A stretch of 64,000 bases of DNA, taken from contig JACPIQ010000035.1 of assembly GCA_016188005.1 (NCBI GenBank), positions 17,601 through 81,600 of the forward strand. The letters run 5' to 3'. The translations under genes and the position numbers were made by a program. Source of the DNA: Candidatus Rokuibacteriota bacterium. Lineage in GTDB: Bacteria; Methylomirabilota; Methylomirabilia; Rokubacteriales; CSP1-6. Below are positions 43,586-50,831 of this stretch, piece by piece; position 1 is the first letter of the stretch; every line of letters begins with the position of its first letter. The notes below the pieces were generated by a model. That model ran no database searches. It had not been told where the DNA came from and saw nothing but the letters and a program-made list of their open reading frames with translations.

Positions 43586-44989
43586 CTACAGGTTGGTGGG
43601 GTGGGCGGGGCGGTCTTCGGTGAGCGCCCGCTCCAGCGCGACGGCCAGGTGCCGATCGTGCTCGTGGGTGGCGGCGAAGATCCGGCACTGCGCGACCTTC
43701 CCCGGCAGGTACTTCAGGAGCTCCTTCAGCGGCTCGGCCGAGACGCTCCGGGCCGCCGAGTCGTAGACGTAGATCTGCCGGTCCTGCATCCCGATCGGGT
43801 TGAGCGGGCGCGGGTCCTGCTGCGCCATGTCGATCTTGAACGGGAAGGCCCGGAGGGCCGGCGGCAGGTACTCGCGCACCAGGCCCTCCAGCTCCTCGGC
43901 CTTCATGAACCCCTGACCGCGGCGCGGCTCGAAGATATCGAGCACGACCTCGTGGGACATGCGCCACTTGAGCCGCCGCTCCAGCACCCGTCGCCACTCG
44001 AGCCCCAGCGCCCGTCGCTCGGGGTCCTCGGCGTCGGGCCAGCGCGCCACCTCCTCGAGGAGGGTCCACTCCGTCATGCGCAGGTAGGGGGCGAGATCCT
44101 TGTGGATGTCGTGGGGAAACGCCAGCCGCATGGTGTCCCGGAAGATCTCCTTCAGGTGCAGGTCGATGCCGCGGGTCGTGCGGTGGTAGTAGACGTTGCT
44201 GTACATGTAGAACCGCGCGTTGAGGAACATGACGAAGGCCTGGATGCCGCCGCGGTCGAGCGTGAGCCCCTTGTCGCTGCAGAACGAGTAGTAGATGATC
44301 CGGTCCACGTCGATGGGGCCCACGGCGACCCCGCACATGTACGAGTCGCGGAGGACGTAGTCCATGTTGTCGGCGGTGTAGATCCCGGAGAGCAGCGGCT
44401 TGAGGTGGCCAAGCCAGCGGGGGTGCTCGGCCTCGGGCAGGGAGAAGGTCTTGCCCATCAGGTAGCAGATCCAGGCGGGGTCGATGACCTCGCCCGGCTC
44501 GAAGCGGCCCGAGGGGCTGCGCGTGAGCGCCCGCAGCAGGTCGCCCAGCTCCTCGCGGATGATGCGCTGCCCGACCTTCTCGTGGGTCAGGCCGAAGTCG
44601 GCGAGGAAGTTGTCGTCGAAAAAGTGGCCGAAGGGCCCGTGCCCCACGTCGTGCAGGAGCCCGGCCATGCGCAGGAGCTCCTCCAGCAGGGCCGCCGAGG
44701 GGGCGTCGGGGAACTCGGCCTTCAGCGAGGGGTGCAGCTGCTGCGCGAAGCGACCGGCCAGGTGCATGGCGCCCAGGGAATGCTGGAAGCGGCTGTGCTC
44801 GGCCGCCGGGTAGACCCAGCGCGCCGACTGCAGCTGCGGCACGCGCCGGAGGCGCTGCATCCACGGCGAGTCGATGAGGTCCTGCTCCGTGCTCTCCCCG
44901 GGGATCCCGTCCGGACGCGTGTAGAGGATGTAGCGGTGGATGGGGTCGGCGATGAGCCCGCGCCCCTGGTAGGTATCGATGCCCTGCAT
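43586..44989 (-). CDS. HD-domain phosphohydrolase (dNTPase/SAMHD1-like)
   Basis: A 467-residue HD-superfamily hydrolase. Metal ligands are visible as His in RFQHSLGAMHLAG, the HD pair in GLLHDVGHGPFGHFFDD (about residues 100-116) and Asp in YTADNMDYVLRDS (about residue 197). The RLRRVPQL...YPAAEHSRFQHSLG start is typical of the YdhJ/SAMHD1/dGTPase-like branch. The C-terminal 200 residues contain SNVYYHRTTRGIDL and regulatory-domain features of that group. It probably hydrolyses dNTPs or another nucleotide. It is 14 bases after the HtrA-like gene in the rml operon. Confidence 0.86.
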   Translation of the reverse strand: MQGIDTYQGRGLIADPIHRYILYTRPDGIPGESTEQDLIDSPWMQRLRRVPQLQSARWVYPAAEHSRFQHSLGAMHLAGRFAQQLHPSLKAEFPDAPSAALLEELLRMAGLLHDVGHGPFGHFFDDNFLADFGLTHEKVGQRIIREELGDLLRALTRSPSGRFEPGEVIDPAWICYLMGKTFSLPEAEHPRWLGHLKPLLSGIYTADNMDYVLRDSYMCGVAVGPIDVDRIIYYSFCSDKGLTLDRGGIQAFVMFLNARFYMYSNVYYHRTTRGIDLHLKEIFRDTMRLAFPHDIHKDLAPYLRMTEWTLLEEVARWPDAEDPERRALGLEWRRVLERRLKWRMSHEVVLDIFEPRRGQGFMKAEELEGLVREYLPPALRAFPFKIDMAQQDPRPLNPIGMQDRQIYVYDSAARSVSAEPLKELLKYLPGKVAQCRIFAATHEHDRHLAVALERALTEDRPAHPTNL

Positions 44990-45003
44990 GCCCTGAGGCC
45001 CGC

Positions 45004-46020
45004 CTACTTCTCCGTGGTCCGGTAGACGCGGTACCGGTCCGCCGGGCGCACCGTGATCGTCTGGCGCCGCCCGGCGCGCTCGATCACGATGTCGACCGGC
45101 TCGCCCACGCGGTGCTCCCACAGCCGCGCGTAGAACTCCTCCTGGCTGGACACGCGCCGGCCCCCCACCGTCACGAGCAGGTCGCCGGGACGGAAGCCCG
45201 CCGGCGCGGCGGGGCCGACCGGGGAGACGCCCTGCACCACCACGCCGCCGCCCTCCCGGGTCTCGGTCACCAGCCCGAGCCAGGGCCGCGGCCGGCGGCT
45301 CTCCACCCGGCCGCGCGCCAGGAGCTCGTCCTTGCTGGCCAGGAACTTCTCGATCGGGATCGCCAGGTTCACGAGCGCGCCCTCGCCCAGCCGGAGCGAG
45401 GTGACCCCCACGATCCGGCCAGAGGACCCGACCAGCGCGGCGCCGCCGAAGGCCGGGTTGGCCGGCGAGACGATGAAGGCGCGGTCGAGCAGGTACTCCC
45501 ACGGCGCCGAGTAGCGCCGGATCTCGACCACCCGCCCATGGGTGGCCACCAGCTCGTCCCCGCCGGTGATGCCCAGGGTCACCGTGCGGTCCCCGGCGGC
45601 CATGGCGGTGGAGTCGCCGAGGGGCGCCGCCGGCCACGGGCCGGGCCAGGCGAGCTTGATCACGCCCAGCCCCGCCTCGAGATCGAGCCCCACGAGGCGC
45701 CCCGGGACCCTGCGGCCATCCTGGAGCGCCACGGTGATGTGCTCGGCGTCGAGGAGCAGATAGCTCACCGTGATGGCGAGGCCGGCCGGGTCGAAGATCA
45801 CCGCGCTGCCGGAGCGGTGGACTCCGAGCGTGGCCGCCGACGGGCGGTCGCCGGGCACCTGCACGCGCAGGCCCACCACGGCGGGTGCCGCGGCGCGGGC
45901 GAAGGCGGGCAACCCCGGCACGGCCGAGGGCTCGGGGCGGCGCTCGGAGCCCGTGGGGGCGGCCATGAGCACCGCGGGCAGTCCGAGCAGCGCGAGGAGG
46001 AATGCGACGGGGCGTCGCAT
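45004..46020 (-). CDS. HtrA/DegP-like protein with all three catalytic residues replaced (pseudoprotease) plus PDZ domain
   Basis: A 338-residue exported protein: signal peptide (MRRPVAFLLALLGLPAVLMA), trypsin-like S1C domain (about residues 40-225) and one PDZ domain (about 240-325, VSPVGPAAPAGFRPGDLLVTVGG). The triad is gone. The histidine position in LTNAHVV of active HtrA reads ITVSYLL (Tyr 87). The aspartate of TDLAVLKI reads AGLGVIKL (Gly 117). The serine of NPGNSGGPLV reads NPAFGGAALV (Gly 192). The fold motifs around them are kept, so this is a diverged, probably binding or scaffold protein in the periplasm, not a broken gene. It is 5 bases from rmlB and 14 from the HD gene. Confidence 0.85.
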   Translation of the reverse strand: MRRPVAFLLALLGLPAVLMAAPTGSERRPEPSAVPGLPAFARAAAPAVVGLRVQVPGDRPSAATLGVHRSGSAVIFDPAGLAITVSYLLLDAEHITVALQDGRRVPGRLVGLDLEAGLGVIKLAWPGPWPAAPLGDSTAMAAGDRTVTLGITGGDELVATHGRVVEIRRYSAPWEYLLDRAFIVSPANPAFGGAALVGSSGRIVGVTSLRLGEGALVNLAIPIEKFLASKDELLARGRVESRRPRPWLGLVTETREGGGVVVQGVSPVGPAAPAGFRPGDLLVTVGGRRVSSQEEFYARLWEHRVGEPVDIVIERAGRRQTITVRPADRYRVYRTTEK

Positions 46021-46025
46021 GCGGC

Positions 46026-47024
46026 TTATCCCGGCGCGTACTGCCGGTCGTAGTAGGCCTTGAACTCGCCTGACTTGATGGGCCGCCACCACGCGGCGTG
46101 GTGGCGGTACCACTCGACGGTAGCGGCCAGCGCGACGGGGAAGGCATGGGCCGGCGTCCAGCCGAGCCCGCGCACCTTCGCGCTGTCGAGGGCATAGCGG
46201 CGATCATGCCCGGGACGGTCGGTGACGGGGGTGATGAGCGACTCGGGCTTGCCCAGGAGCCGCAGGATCTGCCGCGTGAGCACGATGTTCTCGACCTCGT
46301 TGACGCCGCCGATGTTGTAGATCTCCCCGTCCCTGCCGCGCCGCAGGACGAGGTCGATGGCAGCGCAGTTGTCGAGGACGTAGAGCCAGTCGCGCACGTT
46401 CCGGCCGTCGCCGTAGAGCGGCAGCGGCCGGTCCTCGAGCGCGTTCGTGATGAACAGCGGGATGACCTTCTCCGGGTACTGGTAGGGACCGAAGTTGTTG
46501 CTGCTGCGCGTGATCACGACGGGCAGCCGGTGGGTCGTCCAGTACGCGCGCGCCAGCAGGTCCGCGGCGGCCTTGGAGGCCGAGTACGGGTTGGAGGGGT
46601 TGAGCGGGTCCAGCTCCCGGGCGGCCCCGCGGGAGAGACTGCCGTACACCTCGTCGGTGCTCACCGCCAGGAAGCGCGCAAGGCGCCTCTCCCGGGCACA
46701 CTCGAGCAGGGTGAAGGTGCCCGTGACGTTGGTGCGCAGGAAGTCGTCCGCGCCGAGGTTGGACTTGTCCACGTGGGTCTCGGCCGCCATGTGGACGACG
46801 GCGTCCACGCCCGCCATGAGCTCGGCCACCAGCGTCCGGTCGCAGATGTCCCCCTTGACGAAGCGGTAGCGCGCGTCTTGCTCGACGTCGCGGAGGTTCT
46901 CCGGATTCCCGGCATAGGTGAGCTTGTCGAGGTTGACGACGGAGTCCTCGGGATGCGTGGCCAGCACGTGGCGCACGAAGTTGGAGCCGATGAAGCCGGC
47001 GCCGCCCGTGACGAGGAGCTTCAT
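46026..47024 (-). CDS. rmlB: dTDP-glucose 4,6-dehydratase
   Basis: A 332-residue extended short-chain dehydrogenase that converts dTDP-glucose to dTDP-4-keto-6-deoxyglucose. It has the NAD motif LLVTGGAGFIGSNFV, NLDKLTYAGN, AAETHVDKS, the catalytic STDEVYG (Thr-Asp-Glu) and YSASKAAAD (Tyr-x3-Lys), SSNNFGPYQYPEK and GDGRNVRDWLYV. Length is family-typical. The ATG overlaps the stop of the epimerase-like gene by 4 bases. It supplies an activated deoxysugar for surface polysaccharide or glycosylation. Confidence 0.95.
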   Translation of the reverse strand: MKLLVTGGAGFIGSNFVRHVLATHPEDSVVNLDKLTYAGNPENLRDVEQDARYRFVKGDICDRTLVAELMAGVDAVVHMAAETHVDKSNLGADDFLRTNVTGTFTLLECARERRLARFLAVSTDEVYGSLSRGAARELDPLNPSNPYSASKAAADLLARAYWTTHRLPVVITRSSNNFGPYQYPEKVIPLFITNALEDRPLPLYGDGRNVRDWLYVLDNCAAIDLVLRRGRDGEIYNIGGVNEVENIVLTRQILRLLGKPESLITPVTDRPGHDRRYALDSAKVRGLGWTPAHAFPVALAATVEWYRHHAAWWRPIKSGEFKAYYDRQYAPG

Positions 47025-47557
47025 CCGCGGCTGGGCTCCCAGATCTCCGCCCCCGCGAAGTCCCAGGGCAGGCGCCCCTCCTCGCACTGGGCGGGATCCG
47101 GGGTGAACTGGCAATCCACGAAGTAGACGATGCGCCCCCGCGCCGTCCCCAGGTTCCGCACGCCATGGGCCACGCCCGGCGGGATCCGCACGAGCCGCGC
47201 GCTGCCGTCGCCGAGGACGAGGCGCCGGCAGGCCTTCTCGGTGGGTGAGCCCGCCCGGACGTCCAGCAGCACGAGCAGCATCTTGTCGCCGGGCGGGACG
47301 AACCAGACATCCGTCTGGCGCCGGTGCAGGTGGAAGGCCTTGATGACGCCCGGGTCCATCTCGCTGTAGTTGACCTGCTGGACGACGAAGCCCGGGAAGG
47401 CGCCGTGGGCACCGGCCGAGAGCCGTCCCAGCTCGGTGAAGCTGCCCCCGTCGTCGGTGAAGCGCTTGAGGTCCACGATCTCGACCCCCGGCATCTGCGG
47501 CGGCGCCGAGTAGTCCTGGAGGGAGAAGGCGCGGGTGGCGGCGTCGTTCAGGTCCAT
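47021..47557 (-). CDS. dTDP-4-dehydrorhamnose 3,5-epimerase-like cupin (RmlC family)
   Basis: A 178-residue cupin related to RmlC. It has the histidine region KAFHLHRRQTDVWFV in place of RGLHYQ, LVLLDVRAGSPTEK, RIPPGVAHGVRNLG, and YFVDCQFTPDP with the tyrosine in the position of the second catalytic residue. It is more diverged than RmlA and RmlB, so it may be a 3,5-, 3- or 5-epimerase or a 3,4-ketoisomerase relative acting on dTDP-4-keto-6-deoxyglucose. No RmlD reductase is encoded in the window. Its stop overlaps the rmlB start, and rmlA lies 13 bases upstream. Confidence 0.8.
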   Translation of the reverse strand: MDLNDAATRAFSLQDYSAPPQMPGVEIVDLKRFTDDGGSFTELGRLSAGAHGAFPGFVVQQVNYSEMDPGVIKAFHLHRRQTDVWFVPPGDKMLLVLLDVRAGSPTEKACRRLVLGDGSARLVRIPPGVAHGVRNLGTARGRIVYFVDCQFTPDPAQCEEGRLPWDFAGAEIWEPSRG

Positions 47558-47570
47558 GGGCCGGCCGGCC

Positions 47571-48632
47571 TCAGACAAGACCGACCTCGCTGCGATCCCC
47601 GAGCATGAAGTTGAAGGAGCGGGGCTTGGCGACGGTACGGTAGATCGAGACGTTGCGCCCGATGAGGCTCGACTCGATGCGCGCGCCCACATCCACCACG
47701 CTCGAGCCCTCGAGCAGGATCGAGTGCTCCACCTCGCTGCCCCGGACCGTGACGCCGTCGCCGATGGAGGTGAAGGGTCCGATGTAGGCGTTCTCGATCA
47801 CCGCGCCCTTCCCGATGATGGCTGGGCCCCGGAGCGTGCTCTTGAGGATGCGGGCTCCCGGCTCCACGACGACCTTGCCCAGGATCTCGGAGTCCGTGAC
47901 CGTACCGTCGCTGCGCGGCAGCAGGGTGTCGAGGATGATGCGGTTGGCCTCCAGGAGATCTTCAAGCCTGCCGGTGTCCTTCCACCATCCCTCGATCACG
48001 TGGGGCCGCACGACCTGGCCCGCGTCGATGAGCCACTGGATCGCGTCCGTGATCTCGAGCTCGCCGCGGGCCGAGGGGCGGATGGCCTTCACGGCGCGGA
48101 AGATGGAGGCGTCGAACATGTAGACGCCCACCAATGCCAGGTCCGATGGCGGCGTCCTGGGCTTCTCGACGAGCCGCACGACCTGGCCATCGCGGAGCTC
48201 GGCGACGCCGAACTGGCTCGGGTTGGGCACCCGCGCCAGCAGGATCTGACTGTTGGGCTTCTCCTGCCGGAACCGCTCCACCAGTGGGGCGAGCTTCTCC
48301 CGGATCAGGTTGTCCCCCAGGTACATGCAGAAGGGGTCGGTGCCGAGAAATGGCTCGGAGACGAGGACGGCATGGGCCAGGCCGAGAGGGGCCTCCTGCT
48401 CGATGTAGGTCACCGAGACCCCGAACCGGCCGCCGTCTCCGACGGCCTCCCGGATCTCCCGGCGGGTATCGCCCACCACGATCCCGATCTCCCGGATACC
48501 GGAGTCGGCGAGCGCCTCGATCCCATAGAAAAGGATAGCCTTGTTGGCCACGGGAACCAGCTGCTTGGCCGAGGTGAATGTGATTGGCCGGAGCCGGGTG
48601 CCGCGCCCACCGGACAGGATTAGGCCTTTCAT
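47571..48632 (-). CDS. rmlA: Glucose-1-phosphate thymidylyltransferase, long form
   Basis: A 353-residue nucleotidyltransferase: GLILSGGRGTRLRPIT (residues 3-18, the nucleotide-binding signature), ANKAILFYGIEAL, MYLGDNLI, LVEKP and EGWWKDTGRLEDLLEAN. The C-terminal extension (after about residue 240) is a left-handed beta-helix with hexapeptide repeats (GPAIIGKGAVIENAYIGPF), as in the long RmlA/StrD group. It makes dTDP-glucose for RmlB. The ATG at 48632 gives the family N-terminus MKGLIL. A perfect TATAAT box ends ten bases before it, so the mRNA is probably leaderless. Confidence 0.94.
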   Translation of the reverse strand: MKGLILSGGRGTRLRPITFTSAKQLVPVANKAILFYGIEALADSGIREIGIVVGDTRREIREAVGDGGRFGVSVTYIEQEAPLGLAHAVLVSEPFLGTDPFCMYLGDNLIREKLAPLVERFRQEKPNSQILLARVPNPSQFGVAELRDGQVVRLVEKPRTPPSDLALVGVYMFDASIFRAVKAIRPSARGELEITDAIQWLIDAGQVVRPHVIEGWWKDTGRLEDLLEANRIILDTLLPRSDGTVTDSEILGKVVVEPGARILKSTLRGPAIIGKGAVIENAYIGPFTSIGDGVTVRGSEVEHSILLEGSSVVDVGARIESSLIGRNVSIYRTVAKPRSFNFMLGDRSEVGLV

Positions 48633-48642
48633 TTCCGGGCCG

Positions 48643-48648
48643 ATTATA
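48643..48648 (-). promoter_or_regulatory. TATAAT box immediately upstream of rmlA
   Basis: On the minus strand a perfect TATAAT ends ten bases before the rmlA ATG. No good -35 hexamer is found 16-18 bases upstream. If functional, transcription starts about four bases before the ATG and drives the whole rmlA to 43072 operon. Confidence 0.55.
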
Positions 48649-48739
48649 GCAACCTTGGCCACTCAGAGCCAGGGTACGAGACTTCTCAACACACCCGATC
48701 GGAAATGCTGGTAATCTAGATCCCATAGGCCGGCTAAGC

Positions 48740-49007
48740 GCGACTGGCGAGGCGCGACCTACTGGCCGTATCGTGAGATTCCGGCGGGGGCGGGCGGGCG
48801 AAGCCCGGGCGCCCGCCCCTGGTGAGAAAATAGGCGACAGCCCGGGTGACGGCGACTGGGATCGCGCGCGGGATAGGCCGCATCGTGAGATTCCGGCGGG
48901 CACGGGCGGGCGAAGCCCGGGTGACGGCGACTGGGATCGCGCGCGGGATAGGCCGCATCGTGAGATTCCGGCGGGCACGGGCGGGCGAAGCCCGGGTGCC
49001 CGTGCCA
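48740..49007. repeat. Cluster of palindromic repeats including a perfect 75-bp tandem duplication
   Basis: Several copies of the same family as at 1408-1579 fill the gap between rmlA and the MoeB gene. A complete copy has arms GGGGCGGGC/GCCCGCCCC (48787-48795/48811-48819). Two identical 75-base units run 48840-48914 and 48915-48989. The last copy has arms GGCACGGGC/GCCCGTGCC (48974-48982/48998-49006). A head segment (…ATCGTGAGATTCCGG) precedes each hairpin. The arms change sequence between copies while staying complementary. Apart from these repeats and the rmlA TATAAT box, I see nothing else in the 395-base gap. Confidence 0.85.
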
Positions 49008-49027
49008 GGTGATGGAGGACCAGGCCC

Positions 49028-50251
49028 ATGAAGACACTCAAGCAGATGCTCGCCGAGGCCCGCCAGGTGATCCCCGAACAGGGTCCGGCCGAGCTCAAGA
49101 AGCGGCTCGACGCCGGCGAGCCGGTTGTGGTGGTGGACGTGCGGGACCCGGACGAGTACCGTGACGGGCACATCGAGGGATCGGCCAACATCAGCCGCGG
49201 GTTCCTCGAGTTTCGCATCGGCACCGTGGCCGCCGAGCCCTCCACACCCATCGTGCTCTACTGCCAGACGGGGCTCCGCTCCGTGCTCGCCGCCAGGCAG
49301 CTCAAGGAGCTGGGCTACGAGCGCGTGGTCAACCTGCAGGGCGGCTTCCAGAAGTGGGCCCAGTCCGGTCTTCCCGTGGTCAAGGATCAGCCGCTCACGA
49401 CCGAGCAGATCCAGCGCTACAGCCGCCACTTCCTCCTGCCGCAGGTAGGCGAGAAGGGGCAGCGCAAGCTCCTCCGCTCCAAGGTGCTCCTGATCGGGGC
49501 CGGCGGCCTCGGCTCGCCCACGGCGCTCTACCTCGCCGCCGCCGGCGTGGGCACCCTCGGGCTCATGGACGGCGACGTCGTCGACGTCTCGAACCTGCAG
49601 CGCCAGATCCTGCACACCACGCCCAACGTCGGCCGCTCCAAGGTGGAGTCGGGAAGCGAGATGATCCGCGCGCTCAACCCCGACGTGACCGTCATCCCGC
49701 TGCCCATGCGCATCGACGTGGACAACGTGATGGACGTCATCAAGGACTATGACCTCGTGGTCGATGGCTCGGACAACTTCGACACCCGCTACCTGGTCAA
49801 CGACGCCTGCTATCTCGGGGGCAAGACGAATGTCCACGGCTCGATCTTCCAGTTCGAGGGCATGGCCACCGTCTTCGCCCCGGACCAGGGGCCGTGCTAC
49901 CGCTGCCTCTACCCGACGCCGCCACCTGCGGGGCTCGTGCCCAGCTGAAGCGAGGCCGGGGTCCTGGGCGTGCTCCCAGGCGTGATCGGGCTCGTGCAGG
50001 CGACGGAGGCCATCAAGGTCCTGCTCGGGACGGGGGAGCCGCTGATCGGGCGGCTCCTGACCTACGACGCCCTCGGCATGCGCTTCCGGGAAGTGAAGCT
50101 GCGGCGCGACCCCAACTGCCCCGTCTGCGGCCAGAACCCGAGCATCAAGGATCTGTCCATCCACCGGGAGGCGGGAGCCGTCGCCTGCGCCATCGAGGAC
50201 AATGGCCAGCCCACTGCGGCCGGCGCGCCAACGGCCAAGGCCGGGGGCTGA
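49028..50251 (+). CDS. moeB: Rhodanese-MoeB/ThiF fusion, candidate selenoprotein (in-frame TGA at the E1 catalytic cysteine)
   Basis: An N-terminal rhodanese domain (about residues 20-125; active cysteine 79 in LYCQTGLRS) is fused to a MoeB/ThiF-type adenylyltransferase (from about 135). ATP-binding GAGGLGSP, DVVDVSNLQRQ and the first zinc pair C290/C293 (CYRC) are present. At 49946-49948 the frame reads TGA (codon 307), giving GLVPS-TGA-SEAGVLGVLPGV where relatives have GLVPSCAEAGVLG. That cysteine is the catalytic or thioester-forming residue in ThiF, UBA4 and MOCS3. The same frame continues 100 codons with unchanged family sequence (GLVQATEAIKVLLG, YDALGMRFREVKLRRDP) and the second zinc pair C364/C367 (CPVC). 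Full length would be 407 residues; stopping at TGA leaves 306 and loses half the zinc site. It activates sulfur-carrier proteins for molybdopterin or thiamin-type pathways. GGAGG precedes the ATG. A TGC-to-TGA mutation or sequencing error is the alternative. Confidence 0.8.
49963..49980 (+). promoter_or_regulatory. Candidate bacterial SECIS hairpin
   Basis: Fourteen bases after the in-frame TGA, CCTGGG (49963-49968) and CCCAGG (49975-49980) form a perfect 6-bp stem around the 6-base loop CGTGCT. The loop has G in its first two positions and a GU step, and its distance from the TGA is 20 bases. These agree with the published general form of bacterial SECIS elements (stem-loop 16-37 bases after UGA, G near the loop start). 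GC-rich sequence makes chance hairpins common, so this supports but does not prove selenocysteine insertion. Confidence 0.55.
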
Positions 50252-50660
50252 GTTCCCTGGCCGGCGGGGCTGAGTAGACCGCAGCAGGCACGCTCGTCTC
50301 GGCGCTGAGCTCTCTCCGCCGCGGCACTGCACCACGGGGGCGCTGGTTGCCCCGCCCGCATTTCCTGTACACTCTGCCTCGATTCCGAGCGGCAAGGTTT
50401 CTGCATGACTCACCGCTTGGATGTGCGGACCCGGACGGGGCTGTTGCCGCTATGCCGAGAGGGGCATTCGGCGTTCCGGAAGAGAGAGGACAATGAATTC
50501 GAGGACTTCTCTGCGCGGGCCGGCTGTGCGTCCTGGCGAGGCCGTCATCGCCCCCTTTCACGAGCCTCGTGGGATGACGCGGCTGTGAGTGACGCTCCAC
50601 GTTGCATCTCCTCGCGGCGCAGGGAGATGGCCGCTCGCACGGAATAGCCGCCCGGATCCG
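50252..50660. other. Intergenic stretch before the NRPS locus
   Basis: About 410 bases without a convincing gene. A TACACT box at 50368-50373 could be a -10 element for the NRPS operon, with TTGCCC only 15 bases upstream. An open frame at 50405-50647 (80 codons) starts 30 bases later but has no strong ribosome site and an unremarkable composition. The local G+C is lower than in the flanking genes. I see no terminator for the moeB gene. Confidence 0.35.
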
Positions 50661-50831
50661 ATGGACGCCGTCACAGCGTTGGCCGATCGCATCGAGCCGA
50701 CTCCTGCCGCGCCCGCCCACCCTGGGCTCGGCAAGATCTGCGCACCCCTGAGCCCCTTCATGCCTCGATCGCGGCCGAGCTCCGCCGAAGAGCCCGCCGT
50801 CGCGGCTGGCGAGGACCCGGAGCGCTGGTGA
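50661..50831 (+). CDS. Possible small leader ORF coupled to the NRPS genes
   Basis: A 56-codon frame (MDAVTALADRIEPTPAAPAH at its start, proline-rich and Ser-rich later, ending GEDPERW) whose TGA overlaps the GTG of the A-PCP gene as GTGA. This overlap style is the same as between other genes of the locus, which is the only evidence for coding. I recognise no family. It might be a coupling leader, or the GTG gene may simply start there by chance. Confidence 0.3.
   Translation: MDAVTALADRIEPTPAAPAHPGLGKICAPLSPFMPRSRPSSAEEPAVAAGEDPERW

Noticed and set aside
47021..47557. Calling the cupin definitively RmlC
   Set aside because: Key residues are only partly aligned and the usual RGLHYQ motif is altered, and RmlD is absent; kept as RmlC-like without a gene symbol.
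48740..49007. Repeats considered as a CRISPR array
   Set aside because: Units are contiguous 75-bp direct duplicates and palindromes with no unique spacers, and there are no cas genes.
49946..49948. TGA treated as the true stop, with a separate downstream gene at 49970-50251
   Set aside because: The downstream frame is the same frame, begins in the middle of a conserved MoeB block and contains the second zinc CXXC; a separate start there makes no structural sense.
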